The notes under the pieces are model-generated. The model saw only the letters and a program-made list of their open reading frames with translations, did no database searches and had not been told where the DNA came from. Both the position numbers and the translations under genes were made by a program. Positions 10,219 through 20,506 of a stretch of 64,000 nucleotides of DNA are shown in pieces. Position 1 is the stretch's first letter; the number at the start of each line of letters is the position of its first letter. The stretch is from Austropuccinia psidii (Eukaryota > Basidiomycota > Pucciniomycetes > Pucciniales > Sphaerophragmiaceae): NCBI GenBank assembly GCA_023105745.1, contig JALGQZ010000004.1:9373951-9437950 (forward strand), read 5' to 3'.

Positions 10219-11151
10219 TTGGCTTTTTCATTAATTTTAGTGTCTGACAACGTGGTAAGACAAGAAAATATTGAAACAGCCTCAACAGTAACCAGCATTA
10301 TCCTTGCCAGTACTGTTAATTCTGATCATAATAGTACTGTTATTGTGACTCAAAATAACCAACCTGAACCAATATCTTCTGAATTGATTAACTTGGACAT
10401 AAGTAATACCCTTCAGAAAGCTAAAAATTTGGCCAATAGTAAGTTTTTGACGTAAAAATACTATTTTAAGCCTTTTTAACCATAATTATGCCTTCAACCA
10501 GGTCAGGAGCCAGCTACAACCCCTCAAGCAGCTCCCAAAAAGGTAATAGACGTGATTATGGCAGAGGCCAATCAGGTACAGAAGGAAAAGGGTCAGTTGA
10601 TGACTTCCAAACAACTAAATTGGGTCATTCTGAAGCTGATAATACTATTTTACCTTCAAAAAGAGCTGACACCGCCACAAAAAGCCTCTGTGGACATATA
10701 CAAAGCCAGCCACAGTGCATACAACAATGCACTTCAATTCAAAGAGTACCAGATCCTTGCAGACCTGTGGAAGAATTGCATGAATTCTTACCTGACAGTA
10801 AGAAAATTCTTGGGCCATCCCAACACTTGCAAATTGCTCAATGGATGGCATCCATTGATGGAGAAGAAAAACATGATGCTTTTGACACTGGAATGGAGGA
10901 AAAACAACCCTCCACCACCAAAACCAGTGCCAAAAACAGCCCCAGTGGCCAGCAGCAGCAATTCCAACGTGAGAAAGCAGCCACAAACTCCAAACAAGGG
11001 CAAAGGGAAGGCACAAGCTCCAAAACCTTACAGCCAGGGCTACAGGATCCCAAAGATTCAGCAGGATGCCATGGAAAATGTATTTCAGATGGCCAGAACC
11101 ATGATGGAATTACAAAAGAAGGAGGAAGCCAGATTAAAGTTCCAGAAATGA
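10219..11151 (+). CDS. ORF-X of A1: predicted spliced protein overlapping Gag-Pol in the +1 frame
   Basis: Predicted join of 10219-10438 and 10502-11151, about 289 residues if the ATG at 10219 is used. The leader exon ends ..GCCAATA before a GTAAGT donor; the acceptor is CAACCAG at 10501. After joining, the frame runs in phase into the +1 frame over Gag-Pol and stays open to TGA at 11149-11151. Conserved parts compared with B, C and D are a DIYK..Q region, [12 protein letters not shown], a Pro/Lys-rich basic linker ([15 protein letters not shown]) and a C-terminal [21 protein letters not shown]. The basic linker suggests nucleic-acid binding; function is unknown. A2 has the same frame intact. 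An AG before TGTCTGAC (10240) may be a further acceptor, so the true start is unsure. Confidence 0.6.
10439..10501 (+). other. Predicted intron of A1 containing the Gag-Pol start codon
   Basis: 63 bases from GTAAGT to CAACCAG, a normal fungal intron size. It contains the ATG at 10488 of Gag-Pol, so splicing would remove that start and place ORF-X in frame. Introns at the matching point in B (66), C (63), D (87) and A2 (64) all have a GT..AG border and the same phase. Confidence 0.6.
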
Positions 11152-14100
11152 TTTCTGATATATTTGATTCCATCCCAGAGTTGTATGATGCTATAAAGGA
11201 CGTGAAAAAACATCTTTCTGATAAAAATGAATCCATTTGTAACAACATTAAAACAAACAACTTGAGCCTGTGCCAAATCAATGAAACACTTATGTGTTTT
11301 GAAAAGGTTTTAAGAACAATTAAAACTTCCAATAATGATACTTCTTTTGGCATTAAGATAAATGAACAATCTGCAGTTATTAAAGAATTAACAGAAAAAT
11401 ATTCTAAACTCAATATTGATGACATAATTGAGACAAGAATAAAACATGCCATTAGTACTATCAAAGAGGACAATAAAAAGACTCTGGATTATGTTTCAAA
11501 AGCATTTGCTGAAGTAAAGACAAATACAATTGCCTTGAAAAAGGATTTTGATACCTCAAAAGAGGAAATATCAAAATTAACAATGAAATTGAATGAAGTT
11601 ATATCTGATAATACTAGACAAACAGAGTTATGGAATGAGCTTACATATAAAGAGGATGAACATAAAAAGAATGTCATAAACTCTATACAAAGCTTACAAC
11701 ATGAGTTAAAAAATTCTCAAAGGTGTAACAACAGTAAAATGAATGATATTGAACAACTGCTAAACACCTTACCAAGGATGTCTACACCTCTGAACCAGAT
11801 CGAGGGTGCAAGAATTCCCAATCCACAAGTATTGGATGGAGAAAATTCACAGTTAAAAGATGAATTTTCTACCTCTTTTCATAACTTGGAACCATCAATG
11901 GGCCAAGCACTATTAAAAGAAGTTCCAAAACTTAAGGAATGGCCTCACTTCAGTGGTGAAGGAGAATATGACCATATGGAATTTATCAGAGGTATTGACA
12001 TGATCAAAGAAGATTTTGAATTACCAGACAGATTGGTGAAAGCCAGGTTTAACACCTTGTTTACCAAATCAGCTCACAGATGGTATATCAAATTGAGACA
12101 AGCACATGGACACAAGAGTTGGACTTGGTGGAAAACCCAAATTGTCAACAAATGGGCCAATGATGCATGGAGGTTTAAAGTTGAAACAGCCTTTGAATCC
12201 GCCAAATTTAATGCTGATAAAGACAAAGCCTTACCATGGTTTTGTCAACAAAAGGACAGGTTAACAGCATTATACCCTGACATGTCAGAATTTATGATTC
12301 ATAGAAAAATTCTAAGACAATGTGGAGGTGACTTAGAGCATGCTGTCAAGAGCAGGACTACTGAACAATCTTCAGCAGAAGACATTATCAATATATTAGA
12401 GGAAGTAACCACAAGAACCAGAATTGGTTCCAGTAGGGTGAATCTCAAAACAAGGTTTAATACACCTTGGAAGGATTCTGTGGACAAAAACCCCAAAGAA
12501 AACTCTAATAATATTAAAAATAAATCTGCAGATACAGTCAGAAAGTGCCATATTTGCCAAAGCACCACTCATTTAGCCAATACATGTCCAAAGAGAGGGA
12601 AAATCAATGAAATTGATGTGGAGAAAGAACCTGATGTTGAAAAAGATGACATAATTGAAGAAAATTCAGATGACAAGTCATCCATATTTTCTGAATCTTC
12701 AAAAGATATAGAAAATATCAATGCCACTTTTGACATCATGGAATCATATTCCCACTTGCCACAATTAAGCAATGGTCAACTTGATTTATCAAAAATCCAA
12801 GATGCACAACTCATGAAAACCAAACCAAACAGAGGAAAAGGTTATACAGCTGGTAACTCCTGTATAACAGAAGTGGTGATTGACAACAAACCCACTAAAC
12901 TTTTGCTTGACCCAGGAGCCTTCTGCTCTTGTGTTGGTAAATCTTTTCTTAAAACTTGTGTACCAAACTTTGAAGATCAATTATTGCCAATTGATGGCAT
13001 AAAATTCAATAGTGCAAGTAACCCAATGAAAGCATTGGGAATATTTGAGACTAGTTTCATATTTCCACATATCAATGGAAATTTAAGAATCACTGTTGAA
13101 TTTGTTGTTATTGAAAATTGCTCTAGTACCCATTTCATATTGGGAAATGATTATTTAATCATGTATGGCATAGATTTACACAACAACAAAGACAGATACT
13201 TTACTATTGGAGACAATAAGCGCCAAAAATTTGCCTTTTTACCATTTAAAAGAAAAATTACAGTAAACAAAGTATCACCAGTCAACTTAGAGTTAGAGAA
13301 ATTCAAGTCTGAACACTTAAATGAAGCTGAAATAAGCCTTCATTTGAGTGATAAACAAGAAAATGAACTCTTTTCTCTTTTATATGACCATAAAGAAGCA
13401 TTTGCCTCAGATAAAGAACCCCTAGGGGCAATCATTGGTCATGAAATTGATATTATTCTTAATATTGAGAGACCTTATCCACCACTCTTAAGAAGACCTG
13501 CATATCCAGCAAGTCCAAAATCAAGAGAAGCACTAGAAAGCCATATTAAAGAACTTTTAGACCTTGGTGTAATAAGAAAAGTAGGCCACAATGAAGAAGT
13601 AGAAATAACTACACCAGTCATAGTGGCTTGGCATAATGGAAAATCTAGAATGGTTGGGGACTTTAGAGCTCTGAACACTTATACTGTTCCAGACAGATAC
13701 CCAATTCCAAAGATCCAGATTGCCCTCACTCAAATATCTCAAGCAGTATGTATAAGCACTATGGATGCTCTTAAGGGATTTTATCAGAATGTGGTAACAC
13801 CAAGAGCAAGAAAGTATTTGAGAATCATTGTTCATTGTGGAGTTTATGAATATTTAAGAATGCCTTTTGGTATCAAAAATACACCTTCACACTTCCAAAG
13901 AATGATGAATGAAATCTTCCCTGAAGAACTTTCAGAAGGATGGTTAATCATTTACATTGATGACATTATAGTCTGCTCCAAAACTTGGGAAGAACATATA
14001 TACAGATTGTCCAGGGTTTTGACAAAAATTCAATCTGTCAATATGAAAATTTCTTTAAAGAAATGCCATTTTGGATTTAAAGAGCTTAAAGCACTAGGGC

Positions 14101-16412
14101 ATGTAGTATCTGGTTTATCTCTTGGAATTGACAAAAACAAAGTTGCAGCAGTACTGCTTAAACCCATGCCTCACAACAAAAAAGAAATTCAATCATTTTT
14201 GGGTTTTGCAGGGTATTACAGGCAACACATTAAAGATTTTGCATCCATAGCAAGACCTCTTTATAAGCTATGTGACAAAGACACAGTCTTTGAAATGACA
14301 GTTGACAGAGTAAAAGCCTTTGAATCTTTGAGACAAGCCTTGACCACTGCTCCACTCTTACTGATGCCAGACTTTAAGCTGCCCTTTAAGCTTTATATTG
14401 ATGCATCAGGAGATGGGCTAGGTGCTGCACTTCACCAAGTTCAGATTATAAATGATAAACCTGTAGAAGGACCCATATGTTTCATATCTAGGCAAATCAA
14501 ACCAACTGAAGCCAGATATGGAGCAAGTCAGATGGAGTGTTTATGCCTTGTTTGGGCTCTGGAAAAGCTAAATTACTTTCTAGAAGGATGTGTCTTTGAA
14601 GTAATAACAGATTGTACCGCTGTTAAATCACTTCTGAACATGAAAACACCCAACAGACATATGCTTAGATGGCAAATAGCCATACAAGAATATAGGGGCA
14701 ATATGACTATTGTTCACAAAGATGGCAATATTCATAAAAATGCAGATGGACTAAGCAGATGGCCATTACCAAATGATATTGATAATCCTGCTTATGTACC
14801 AGAAGAAGCCTCCCCACAAATTCCAATAGAAGGGATAAGTGTTACAGACTTAAACACCACCTTCTTTGAAGAAGTCAGAAACAGTTACACTCAAGATAAG
14901 AATTGTAGCATCTTATGCCAATTACTTAACAAGGACTGTAAGGACAACTCTCTTACACATGCCTTGGATGAAGTATGGAAAAAATCTTATGATGAAGGAA
15001 GATTTCACCTACTAGATGGTATAATTTACCACAGAACAAAACACACATGTGTTATGACAGTTGTGGACAGGTCACTAATCAATCTTGTACTGAAAGAATG
15101 CCATGATAGTCCCTTTTCAGGACATCTTTCTGAAGACAGAACAAGAGAGAAAGTGAAGACCTGCATATGGTGGCCAATGTGGCAGAAAGCTGTTGCAGAG
15201 TATTGCAAAACCTGTGACAGGTGCCAAAAGGCAAATAAATCCACTGGCAAAAGACTTGGAAATATGATGAAAATCCAAGAACCAAGCAGACCTTGGGAAA
15301 TTATCCATATGGATTGGGTAACTGGCCTACCACCAGGAGGTGACAGAAGCTATAATGCTTGCCTAGTAATTGTGGACAGATTCAGTAAAACTCCAATCTT
15401 TTTACCATGTCACAAAGATGATACAGCCATGGATACAGCTCTTCTGATATGGAATAGAGTAGTGTCATGGACTGGGATATTTACAAATATCATCAGTGAT
15501 AGAGATCCCAAATTCACTTCAGCACTATGGACAAATCTTCACCAATTATTTGGCACTAAACTGTCTTTTTCTACAGCCTACCACCCACCAACTGATGGCC
15601 TGGCTGAAAGAATGATCCAAACCTTAGAGGACATGGTAAGAAGATTTTGTGCATATGGCCTTGAATTCAAAGATTGTGATGGATTTACCCATGATTGGTG
15701 TACTCTGTTGCCAGCACTGGAATTGGCATATAAAACATCAATCCATGCCAGTACCAATCAGACTCCTGCTATTCTAGAAAAAGGATGGAACCCCAAGTTA
15801 CCCCAAGATTCCATGAGAAAAGACTTAATTGAAATACATCCCACAGCTGCTAGCTTCAAAGGAATGCTAGACAAAGCTAGAAGGCATGCAGTGAGATGCA
15901 TGGAGGACTCTTTTGCATATGCTAAAGACAAATGGGATAAATCACATGCAACTCCAGATTTCAAAGTGGGGGACCTAGTTCTTGTATCCACCACTAACTT
16001 CAATAACATCAAAGGATGTAAAAAATTGAAAGACTCCTTTGCAGGACCTTTTGTGATTAAAGCCCTCCATGGAGAAAATGCTGTTGAAGTAGAGTTATCT
16101 GAAGAGCTTAGCAATAAGCATCCTACATTTCCAGTGAGCTTGATAAAACCATATAAATCTAGTGATTCTGAGAAATTTCCCTTGAGGAATAAGGTTCCCC
16201 AAGTTATACCTCCTGTTGAGACATCTGGTACTAAGAAAATAACCAAAGTTCTTAAAGAAAGAAAATTAAGAACCAAGAAAGTAAGGGAATACCTTGTTAG
16301 GTACAGTGACCCAACTTGTGAAGATGAATGGTTAGAAGAAAAAGATATACCAGAAGCTACCAAACTCCTGAGGAGATTCAGACACACTAGAAACACCAAT
16401 ATTACAAAGTAA
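10488..16412 (+). CDS. Gag-Pol polyprotein of A1
   Basis: 1,974 residues without a stop. Residues 1-220 overlap ORF-X. Next comes a coiled-coil-like stretch (~220-440), then a Gag capsid-like domain (~480-660, [18 protein letters not shown]) and a CCHC knuckle (687-700, [14 protein letters not shown]). The protease site is at ~808 and RT at ~995-1190, with YIDD at 1156-1159. RNase H spans ~1300-1425 (YIDAS..MECL..TDC..NADGLSR). The integrase zinc finger is at ~1539-1580, and the core is D1609, D1671, E1707 (35 residues between the last two). A weak chromodomain lies at ~1930-1965 ([18 protein letters not shown]). Two oddities: the protease reads DPG instead of DTG/DSG, and the integrase reads HPPTDG where A2 and relatives have HPQTDG. 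Confidence 0.95.
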   Translation: MPSTRSGASYNPSSSSQKGNRRDYGRGQSGTEGKGSVDDFQTTKLGHSEADNTILPSKRADTATKSLCGHIQSQPQCIQQCTSIQRVPDPCRPVEELHEFLPDSKKILGPSQHLQIAQWMASIDGEEKHDAFDTGMEEKQPSTTKTSAKNSPSGQQQQFQREKAATNSKQGQREGTSSKTLQPGLQDPKDSAGCHGKCISDGQNHDGITKEGGSQIKVPEMISDIFDSIPELYDAIKDVKKHLSDKNESICNNIKTNNLSLCQINETLMCFEKVLRTIKTSNNDTSFGIKINEQSAVIKELTEKYSKLNIDDIIETRIKHAISTIKEDNKKTLDYVSKAFAEVKTNTIALKKDFDTSKEEISKLTMKLNEVISDNTRQTELWNELTYKEDEHKKNVINSIQSLQHELKNSQRCNNSKMNDIEQLLNTLPRMSTPLNQIEGARIPNPQVLDGENSQLKDEFSTSFHNLEPSMGQALLKEVPKLKEWPHFSGEGEYDHMEFIRGIDMIKEDFELPDRLVKARFNTLFTKSAHRWYIKLRQAHGHKSWTWWKTQIVNKWANDAWRFKVETAFESAKFNADKDKALPWFCQQKDRLTALYPDMSEFMIHRKILRQCGGDLEHAVKSRTTEQSSAEDIINILEEVTTRTRIGSSRVNLKTRFNTPWKDSVDKNPKENSNNIKNKSADTVRKCHICQSTTHLANTCPKRGKINEIDVEKEPDVEKDDIIEENSDDKSSIFSESSKDIENINATFDIMESYSHLPQLSNGQLDLSKIQDAQLMKTKPNRGKGYTAGNSCITEVVIDNKPTKLLLDPGAFCSCVGKSFLKTCVPNFEDQLLPIDGIKFNSASNPMKALGIFETSFIFPHINGNLRITVEFVVIENCSSTHFILGNDYLIMYGIDLHNNKDRYFTIGDNKRQKFAFLPFKRKITVNKVSPVNLELEKFKSEHLNEAEISLHLSDKQENELFSLLYDHKEAFASDKEPLGAIIGHEIDIILNIERPYPPLLRRPAYPASPKSREALESHIKELLDLGVIRKVGHNEEVEITTPVIVAWHNGKSRMVGDFRALNTYTVPDRYPIPKIQIALTQISQAVCISTMDALKGFYQNVVTPRARKYLRIIVHCGVYEYLRMPFGIKNTPSHFQRMMNEIFPEELSEGWLIIYIDDIIVCSKTWEEHIYRLSRVLTKIQSVNMKISLKKCHFGFKELKALGHVVSGLSLGIDKNKVAAVLLKPMPHNKKEIQSFLGFAGYYRQHIKDFASIARPLYKLCDKDTVFEMTVDRVKAFESLRQALTTAPLLLMPDFKLPFKLYIDASGDGLGAALHQVQIINDKPVEGPICFISRQIKPTEARYGASQMECLCLVWALEKLNYFLEGCVFEVITDCTAVKSLLNMKTPNRHMLRWQIAIQEYRGNMTIVHKDGNIHKNADGLSRWPLPNDIDNPAYVPEEASPQIPIEGISVTDLNTTFFEEVRNSYTQDKNCSILCQLLNKDCKDNSLTHALDEVWKKSYDEGRFHLLDGIIYHRTKHTCVMTVVDRSLINLVLKECHDSPFSGHLSEDRTREKVKTCIWWPMWQKAVAEYCKTCDRCQKANKSTGKRLGNMMKIQEPSRPWEIIHMDWVTGLPPGGDRSYNACLVIVDRFSKTPIFLPCHKDDTAMDTALLIWNRVVSWTGIFTNIISDRDPKFTSALWTNLHQLFGTKLSFSTAYHPPTDGLAERMIQTLEDMVRRFCAYGLEFKDCDGFTHDWCTLLPALELAYKTSIHASTNQTPAILEKGWNPKLPQDSMRKDLIEIHPTAASFKGMLDKARRHAVRCMEDSFAYAKDKWDKSHATPDFKVGDLVLVSTTNFNNIKGCKKLKDSFAGPFVIKALHGENAVEVELSEELSNKHPTFPVSLIKPYKSSDSEKFPLRNKVPQVIPPVETSGTKKITKVLKERKLRTKKVREYLVRYSDPTCEDEWLEEKDIPEATKLLRRFRHTRNTNITK

Positions 16413-16422
16413 TATTCTTTTT

Positions 16423-16435
16423 TAGGGGGAGGGAA
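16423..16435 (+). promoter_or_regulatory. Polypurine tract of A1
   Basis: AGGGGGAGGGAA directly precedes the 3' LTR, where plus-strand DNA synthesis should be primed. D and C have GGTGGTAGGGAA and GGCGGTAGGGAA at the same place. Confidence 0.85.
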
Positions 16436-18274
16436 TGTGAGCCTTAGAGGTAATTTCATATACCCAAAAGACCAAAAATATAGAAAATAACATATTAATA
16501 TAAATAAAATAAATTTATTTATATTTTTAAAATAAAAATCAAAATATAAATATAAAATTATATTAAAAATAAAAAATTAATTACAATTTAAAAATAAAAA
16601 ATACATTAAATTTTGTAAGTATAAAATTACTTTTATACTTGAAAAAATTAAGTAAAAATAAAATTTTAACAAAATTGTGAAAAAATAAATAAATTTGGAA
16701 AAAAGTTATATAAAAATTATCATAACTTTTTATCCAATAAATAAACACATAAAATTTATTTCACCATTGGATTCCTCATAAAAAATCAGGTGGGGTCACC
16801 TCTGAGTGAAATTCTTGTAACTCAACTCTAAATAAGCTTAAATTAAGTTTTTAGTATTTTCAATAGAAAAGTTGAAAATCCTCAAAACCTTAATTTAATT
16901 CACACCACATGTGGTGTTAACCATCAATTTTTGTGTTAAAACTGAGGTGTTGTGTTTAGTTTAGAAGTTATGAGGAATTGAAGTATTTTCAATTGAATTC
17001 AATTGAAATGTCAAAATGTGCGCGTGTATTACATAAGTGAACTTTGATTTACATATGAGGTATCAATTATTACTGTATTGTACTGTACAATTGAATTGAA
17101 TCACATATATAAATTATAAGTATAATACATGATGAGGAATTAAAGGAAAAATAAATTGGAAAGATTAAATTTGGGGGGGAAAAGGAACTCCAGCTCTAAG
17201 GGGGAGCTAGACCCCCAAATTCCTTGCTGACAGGCGTGGGATGTCAAAATTCACGCAAAAGTTCATCACTTTTGGCCTGGAATTGAGTTACAGGGTCTGT
17301 GAACTCAATTGATGATGAGGTTTTGATACCAACTGGGGTAGTTTTGGCTGTTGCCAAGAGGGTAAAACTACCCTTAAGATAAAACAATCATAGTAAAAAC
17401 AGTTTTAACTGGTTTCTACGCCTCTGACACACATTCTGACGTGTTTTGAAGGCTCTAGGCCTGGTATTGCTATAGTAATGGCTGATTTAAGGGTCTAAAA
17501 TGGCTAAAAATGGCTAAAAATGGCTTAAACCAGCCCTTTTTTGGTCTAAACCAGGGTTCAATGATGCCATAATTGGCTTTTCTGTTGTCAGACTGTTTTT
17601 CACGACTGACAAGAGTAAATTTTACTTTTGGAGTAAGAGAATTGATGGCTATAAAAGAATGTCTTCTTTGCCCCACTTTTCTCTTCATGTTAGAATCTTT
17701 TCCTTTTATTAATTAGTTTAAAACTGTTAAACCAATCAATAAAAGATTCCAACCACCCTTTTCAAATCATTTTGAACCTTTTAACCACGTGAAAAAATCA
17801 TTATAATCATTTTTTGTAACTCTTATAATCATTTTTACCCCTGAACCACCCCAAAAGTGAATTAAAGCATCTTTCATCACTGTAAACTTTGTCACTTTGT
17901 TTCCAAATTCACTCTGGTCACTTTTGGGCGTGTTTTTTCTTTAATATTCTTTTGAAAGACTTTGTTCTTTAATTAATTGCTTGCAGTTCTTTGCTCAATT
18001 AATTCCAATTTAAATTGCTCTTGAAGAAATTTCTTTTGTAGCCTTAAAATATCTCTTGTAGAGTATTTTTTGGATAAATTTTTATTGTTGGTAAAACAAT
18101 AAATTTTTATAATATTATTGTTTTATACTAATAAAGTTATAAACAATAAAATTGGCGTGTTTTCTCTTAAAAATAATATTTCATACTATTTTTAACTGAA
18201 TTTTACCTTATACAAATTTTGAGGACAGGAAAAGTACTTGATTTTTAATCAAAGTTTCATATCCACACCTTACA
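16436..18274 (+). repeat. 3' LTR of A1
   Basis: 1,839 bp, same ends and length as the 5' LTR. Visible differences are scattered substitutions (for example GACCGAC to GACTGAC, and AACTCATT to AAATCATT). Confidence 0.97.
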
Positions 18275-18279
18275 CAATT
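18275..18279. repeat. Target site duplication of A1, right copy (CAATT)
   Basis: Direct copy of 8171-8175, adjoining the LTR end CCTTACA. Confidence 0.95.
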
Positions 18280-19577
18280 CAGCTCAGCATATTTCAAAAG
18301 AGGCATGACTCTCCTCTAGCTGGACACCCTGGCCAAGAGAAGACTCTCAAACCTGTCAAGTGGGATTTTCACTGGTCTGACATGACTCAATTTATCAAGA
18401 ATTATGTCTCATCCTTTCAACAGTGTTCAAGAAACAAAAACATTCATCACAAGAAGTTTGGACTCCTCAAACATCTTCCAATTCCAAGTGGTCCTTGGAT
18501 TTGTCTTTCAATGGATTTCATCACCCAATTCCTACTGTCCAATTCATTTGACTCAATCCTTGTCATAGTGGACAGACTCTCAAAAATGGAAGTTTTCATT
18601 CCAACAATTTCTTCAATAACTTCACTGGATTTGGCCCATTTCTTCATCAAGAATGTTTTCTCAAAGCATGGCCTTCCTTCAAGCATTTTTAGTGATAGAG
18701 GTTCTCTTTTTGTTGCTTCCTTTTGAAACAATCTTTGTCAGCAGCTCAACATTTCAAGAGATCTGTCAAATGCTTACCATCCAGAAACTGATGGACAGAC
18801 AGAGAGGGTAAATCAGATACTAGAACAGTACCTTTGGATGTATTTCAGTTATCATCAAGATGATTGGAACACCTGGCGCCCTCTGTCTGAATTTGCCTAC
18901 AATAACTCTGACCACTCTTCAACAAAACAATCACCATTTTTCACTGTTTATGGAGGAGATCCTCAATTTGACTCAGTTCACATTAATAAAGATACTCCCG
19001 CTGGAAAGGTATCAATAAAGATCCAATAAGGACAGCAAGATGTAAAGAGAGAACTTGAAGTTGCCAATAACAGGTCTAAGAGGTATGCAGATAAAAATAG
19101 AGTAATTCCCCCTGTTTTCAATCCTGGTGACATAGTATTGCTTTCTTCAAAAACATCAAATCAACCAGACCCACCAAAAAACTGTCTGAAAGATGGTTGG
19201 GTCCTTTTCCAATATTGAATAAAGTCAGTACTCATGCCTACCATCTCAAGCTTCCACATCAATGGAAATCCATCCACCCTGTCTTCCATACTTCCCTCCT
19301 TGAACCAGTCAAGACATCAACAATTCCCAATTGTCATCAAGAGCCTCCTCCTCCAATAATCATTGAAGAAGAAGAGTAATGGGAATTCTCTCAAATACTG
19401 GACTCAAAACTAAAGAGAGGAAAATCATGGTATCTGGTGGAATGGAAAGGTTTCAGTCAATACCCAGAAAGATCCACTTGGAAACCAGCTTCAAGCCTCA
19501 AGAATTGCCCTGGGATTGTTAAGGATCTTCATTCTTTATATCCTGAAAAGCCAGGACCCAATTCTTCAGGAGCTTGA
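18280..19577 (+). pseudogene. Element E pol: integrase and chromodomain (decayed)
   Basis: Continues the frame left at 8175. The integrase zinc finger reads HDSPLAGHPGQEKT..., but the first Cys of the CX2C pair is Phe (SSFQQC). The catalytic core shows MDF near 18512, SDRG near 18692 and HPETDGQTERVNQ near 18783-18820. A TGA at 18724-18726 and a TAA near 19027 interrupt it, and a frameshift lies near 19197. The chromodomain at about 19425-19530 (WYLVEWKGF...STWKPASSL) is closer to canonical than those of A-D. E is therefore a separate, older chromovirus family. It would have integrated E cDNA, but it cannot be functional now. Confidence 0.85.
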
Positions 19578-19589
19578 TTTTTATGGTGC

Positions 19590-20130
19590 TTGGTGGGGAG
19601 AGGAATTACCAAAAGTAAGTCCTACTCATTGTATGTACCTTTAGATGTATTCTACCCTTTTTGTTTTAAGAATCACCTTGGCCACTCTGTGAGCACTCTG
19701 CAATTTTTTCAACACAGATCTTTGGCCTGGCATTCAACATCAATTCCAAAATTATGGCCATTTTCACTTGGGAAAATGGACCATTAATTTTTTCATTTCA
19801 CTTCCAAGTCTTTGCAATTCCATGTCAATCTTAAAGCAAATTTCTTTTCTTTTCATGGCACTGGAGGGAGTGGTAATTACCAAAAGTAAGTTCCTCTCCT
19901 GGTGTGAACTTTCCTGAGGGGTCTACAATATGTCAAAACATCACCTTGGCCACTCTGCAAGCATCTGGAATCAAATCTTCCTTTCCAGGTCCTTGGCCAA
20001 TTCAAAATCAACTAACAACCTCTGTGATGAAGATTGGAACCTCCTCAAGATTCATTTCTCTTTTATTTTTTCTTTTCATAATTTAATTTTAATTTTAAAG
20101 TTTCTTTACTTACTCCAAATTGATTCATGA
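19590..20130 (+). repeat. Element E 3' untranslated region with an internal duplication
   Basis: Two related blocks occur about 270 bases apart: G(T/A)GGGAG(A/T)GG.AATTACCAAAAGTAAGT at ~19597 and ~19867. Each is followed by CACCTTGGCCACTCTG, then a TTGGCC(T/A) phrase. A weak third copy, inverted, appears at about 51700-51830. No coding frame is convincing here. Confidence 0.6.
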
Positions 20131-20333
20131 ACCAATGTCATTCATTTTAAGTTTATATCAATTGTTAAGCCAATGTCAAAAGAAGATCAAGCAAGTCGCG
20201 CATCACATTCCAGCTTTTCAATATCAGTATCAAATTATTTTTCTCTTGATAGCTCCTCTTGAATCCCTGTCTCAAATTCTTTCCAGTTGCCTCAACAGGC
20301 TTCACCTTGTGTTGATTCTCAGGAGCTCACCAT

Positions 20334-20351
20334 TCCAAGGTGGGGGGGTAC
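20334..20351 (+). promoter_or_regulatory. Polypurine tract of element E
   Basis: AAGGTGGGGGGGTA lies directly before TGTCACAAC, the presumed start of E's 3' LTR. The position after the pol gene and the G-run fit. Confidence 0.65.
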
Positions 20352-20506
20352 TGTCACAACTATGGAAATTACCCTCCTGGATTCCATATGGCATATCAGT
20401 CCCATATCACACCTATGGCAATTTGGTCATATCCATAATCACCGGCAAAATACTCCCTATCATCCTTTCTGCCTTTTTATGGTCATTTCACTCCTGGGGT
20501 CAACCT
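20352..20506 (+). repeat. Element E 3' LTR, first part (split by B)
   Basis: Starts TGTCACAAC after the polypurine tract and is cut at 20506 by element B. It continues at 47507 after the AACCT duplication. The far end, GGCCCTGTGACA at 50328, is an inverted match to the TGTCACA start. Confidence 0.65.

Larger units (their letters stand above)
8176..18274 (+). mobile_element. LTR retrotransposon A1 (Ty3/gypsy, chromovirus-like), full length
   Basis: A complete 10,099-bp element: two 1,839-bp LTRs, PBS, leader, an uninterrupted Gag-Pol frame, a polypurine tract and a 5-bp target duplication. The order protease, reverse transcriptase, RNase H, integrase defines Ty3/gypsy. By eye the two LTRs differ at roughly fifteen positions, so insertion is fairly recent. 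It lies in the integrase gene of element E. A2 at 52082-62181 is a near-identical copy in the opposite orientation. Confidence 0.97.

Noticed and set aside
10488..11151. Treating ORF-X as a mere shadow of Gag-Pol
   Set aside because: Rejected because the +1 product is the better-conserved one between families and joins in phase to an upstream exon in each.
10645..11473. Long minus-strand frames over the Gag region of A1 (and the mirror set in A2), up to 211 residues
   Set aside because: Hydrophobic, Cys/Phe/Ser-rich composition typical of antisense shadows of a charged protein; not conserved between families.
15758..16459. 233-residue minus-strand frame over the integrase C-terminus of A1 (244 residues in A2 at 53865-54599)
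   Set aside because: Exact antisense of conserved integrase/chromodomain sequence; its openness follows from the sense codons.
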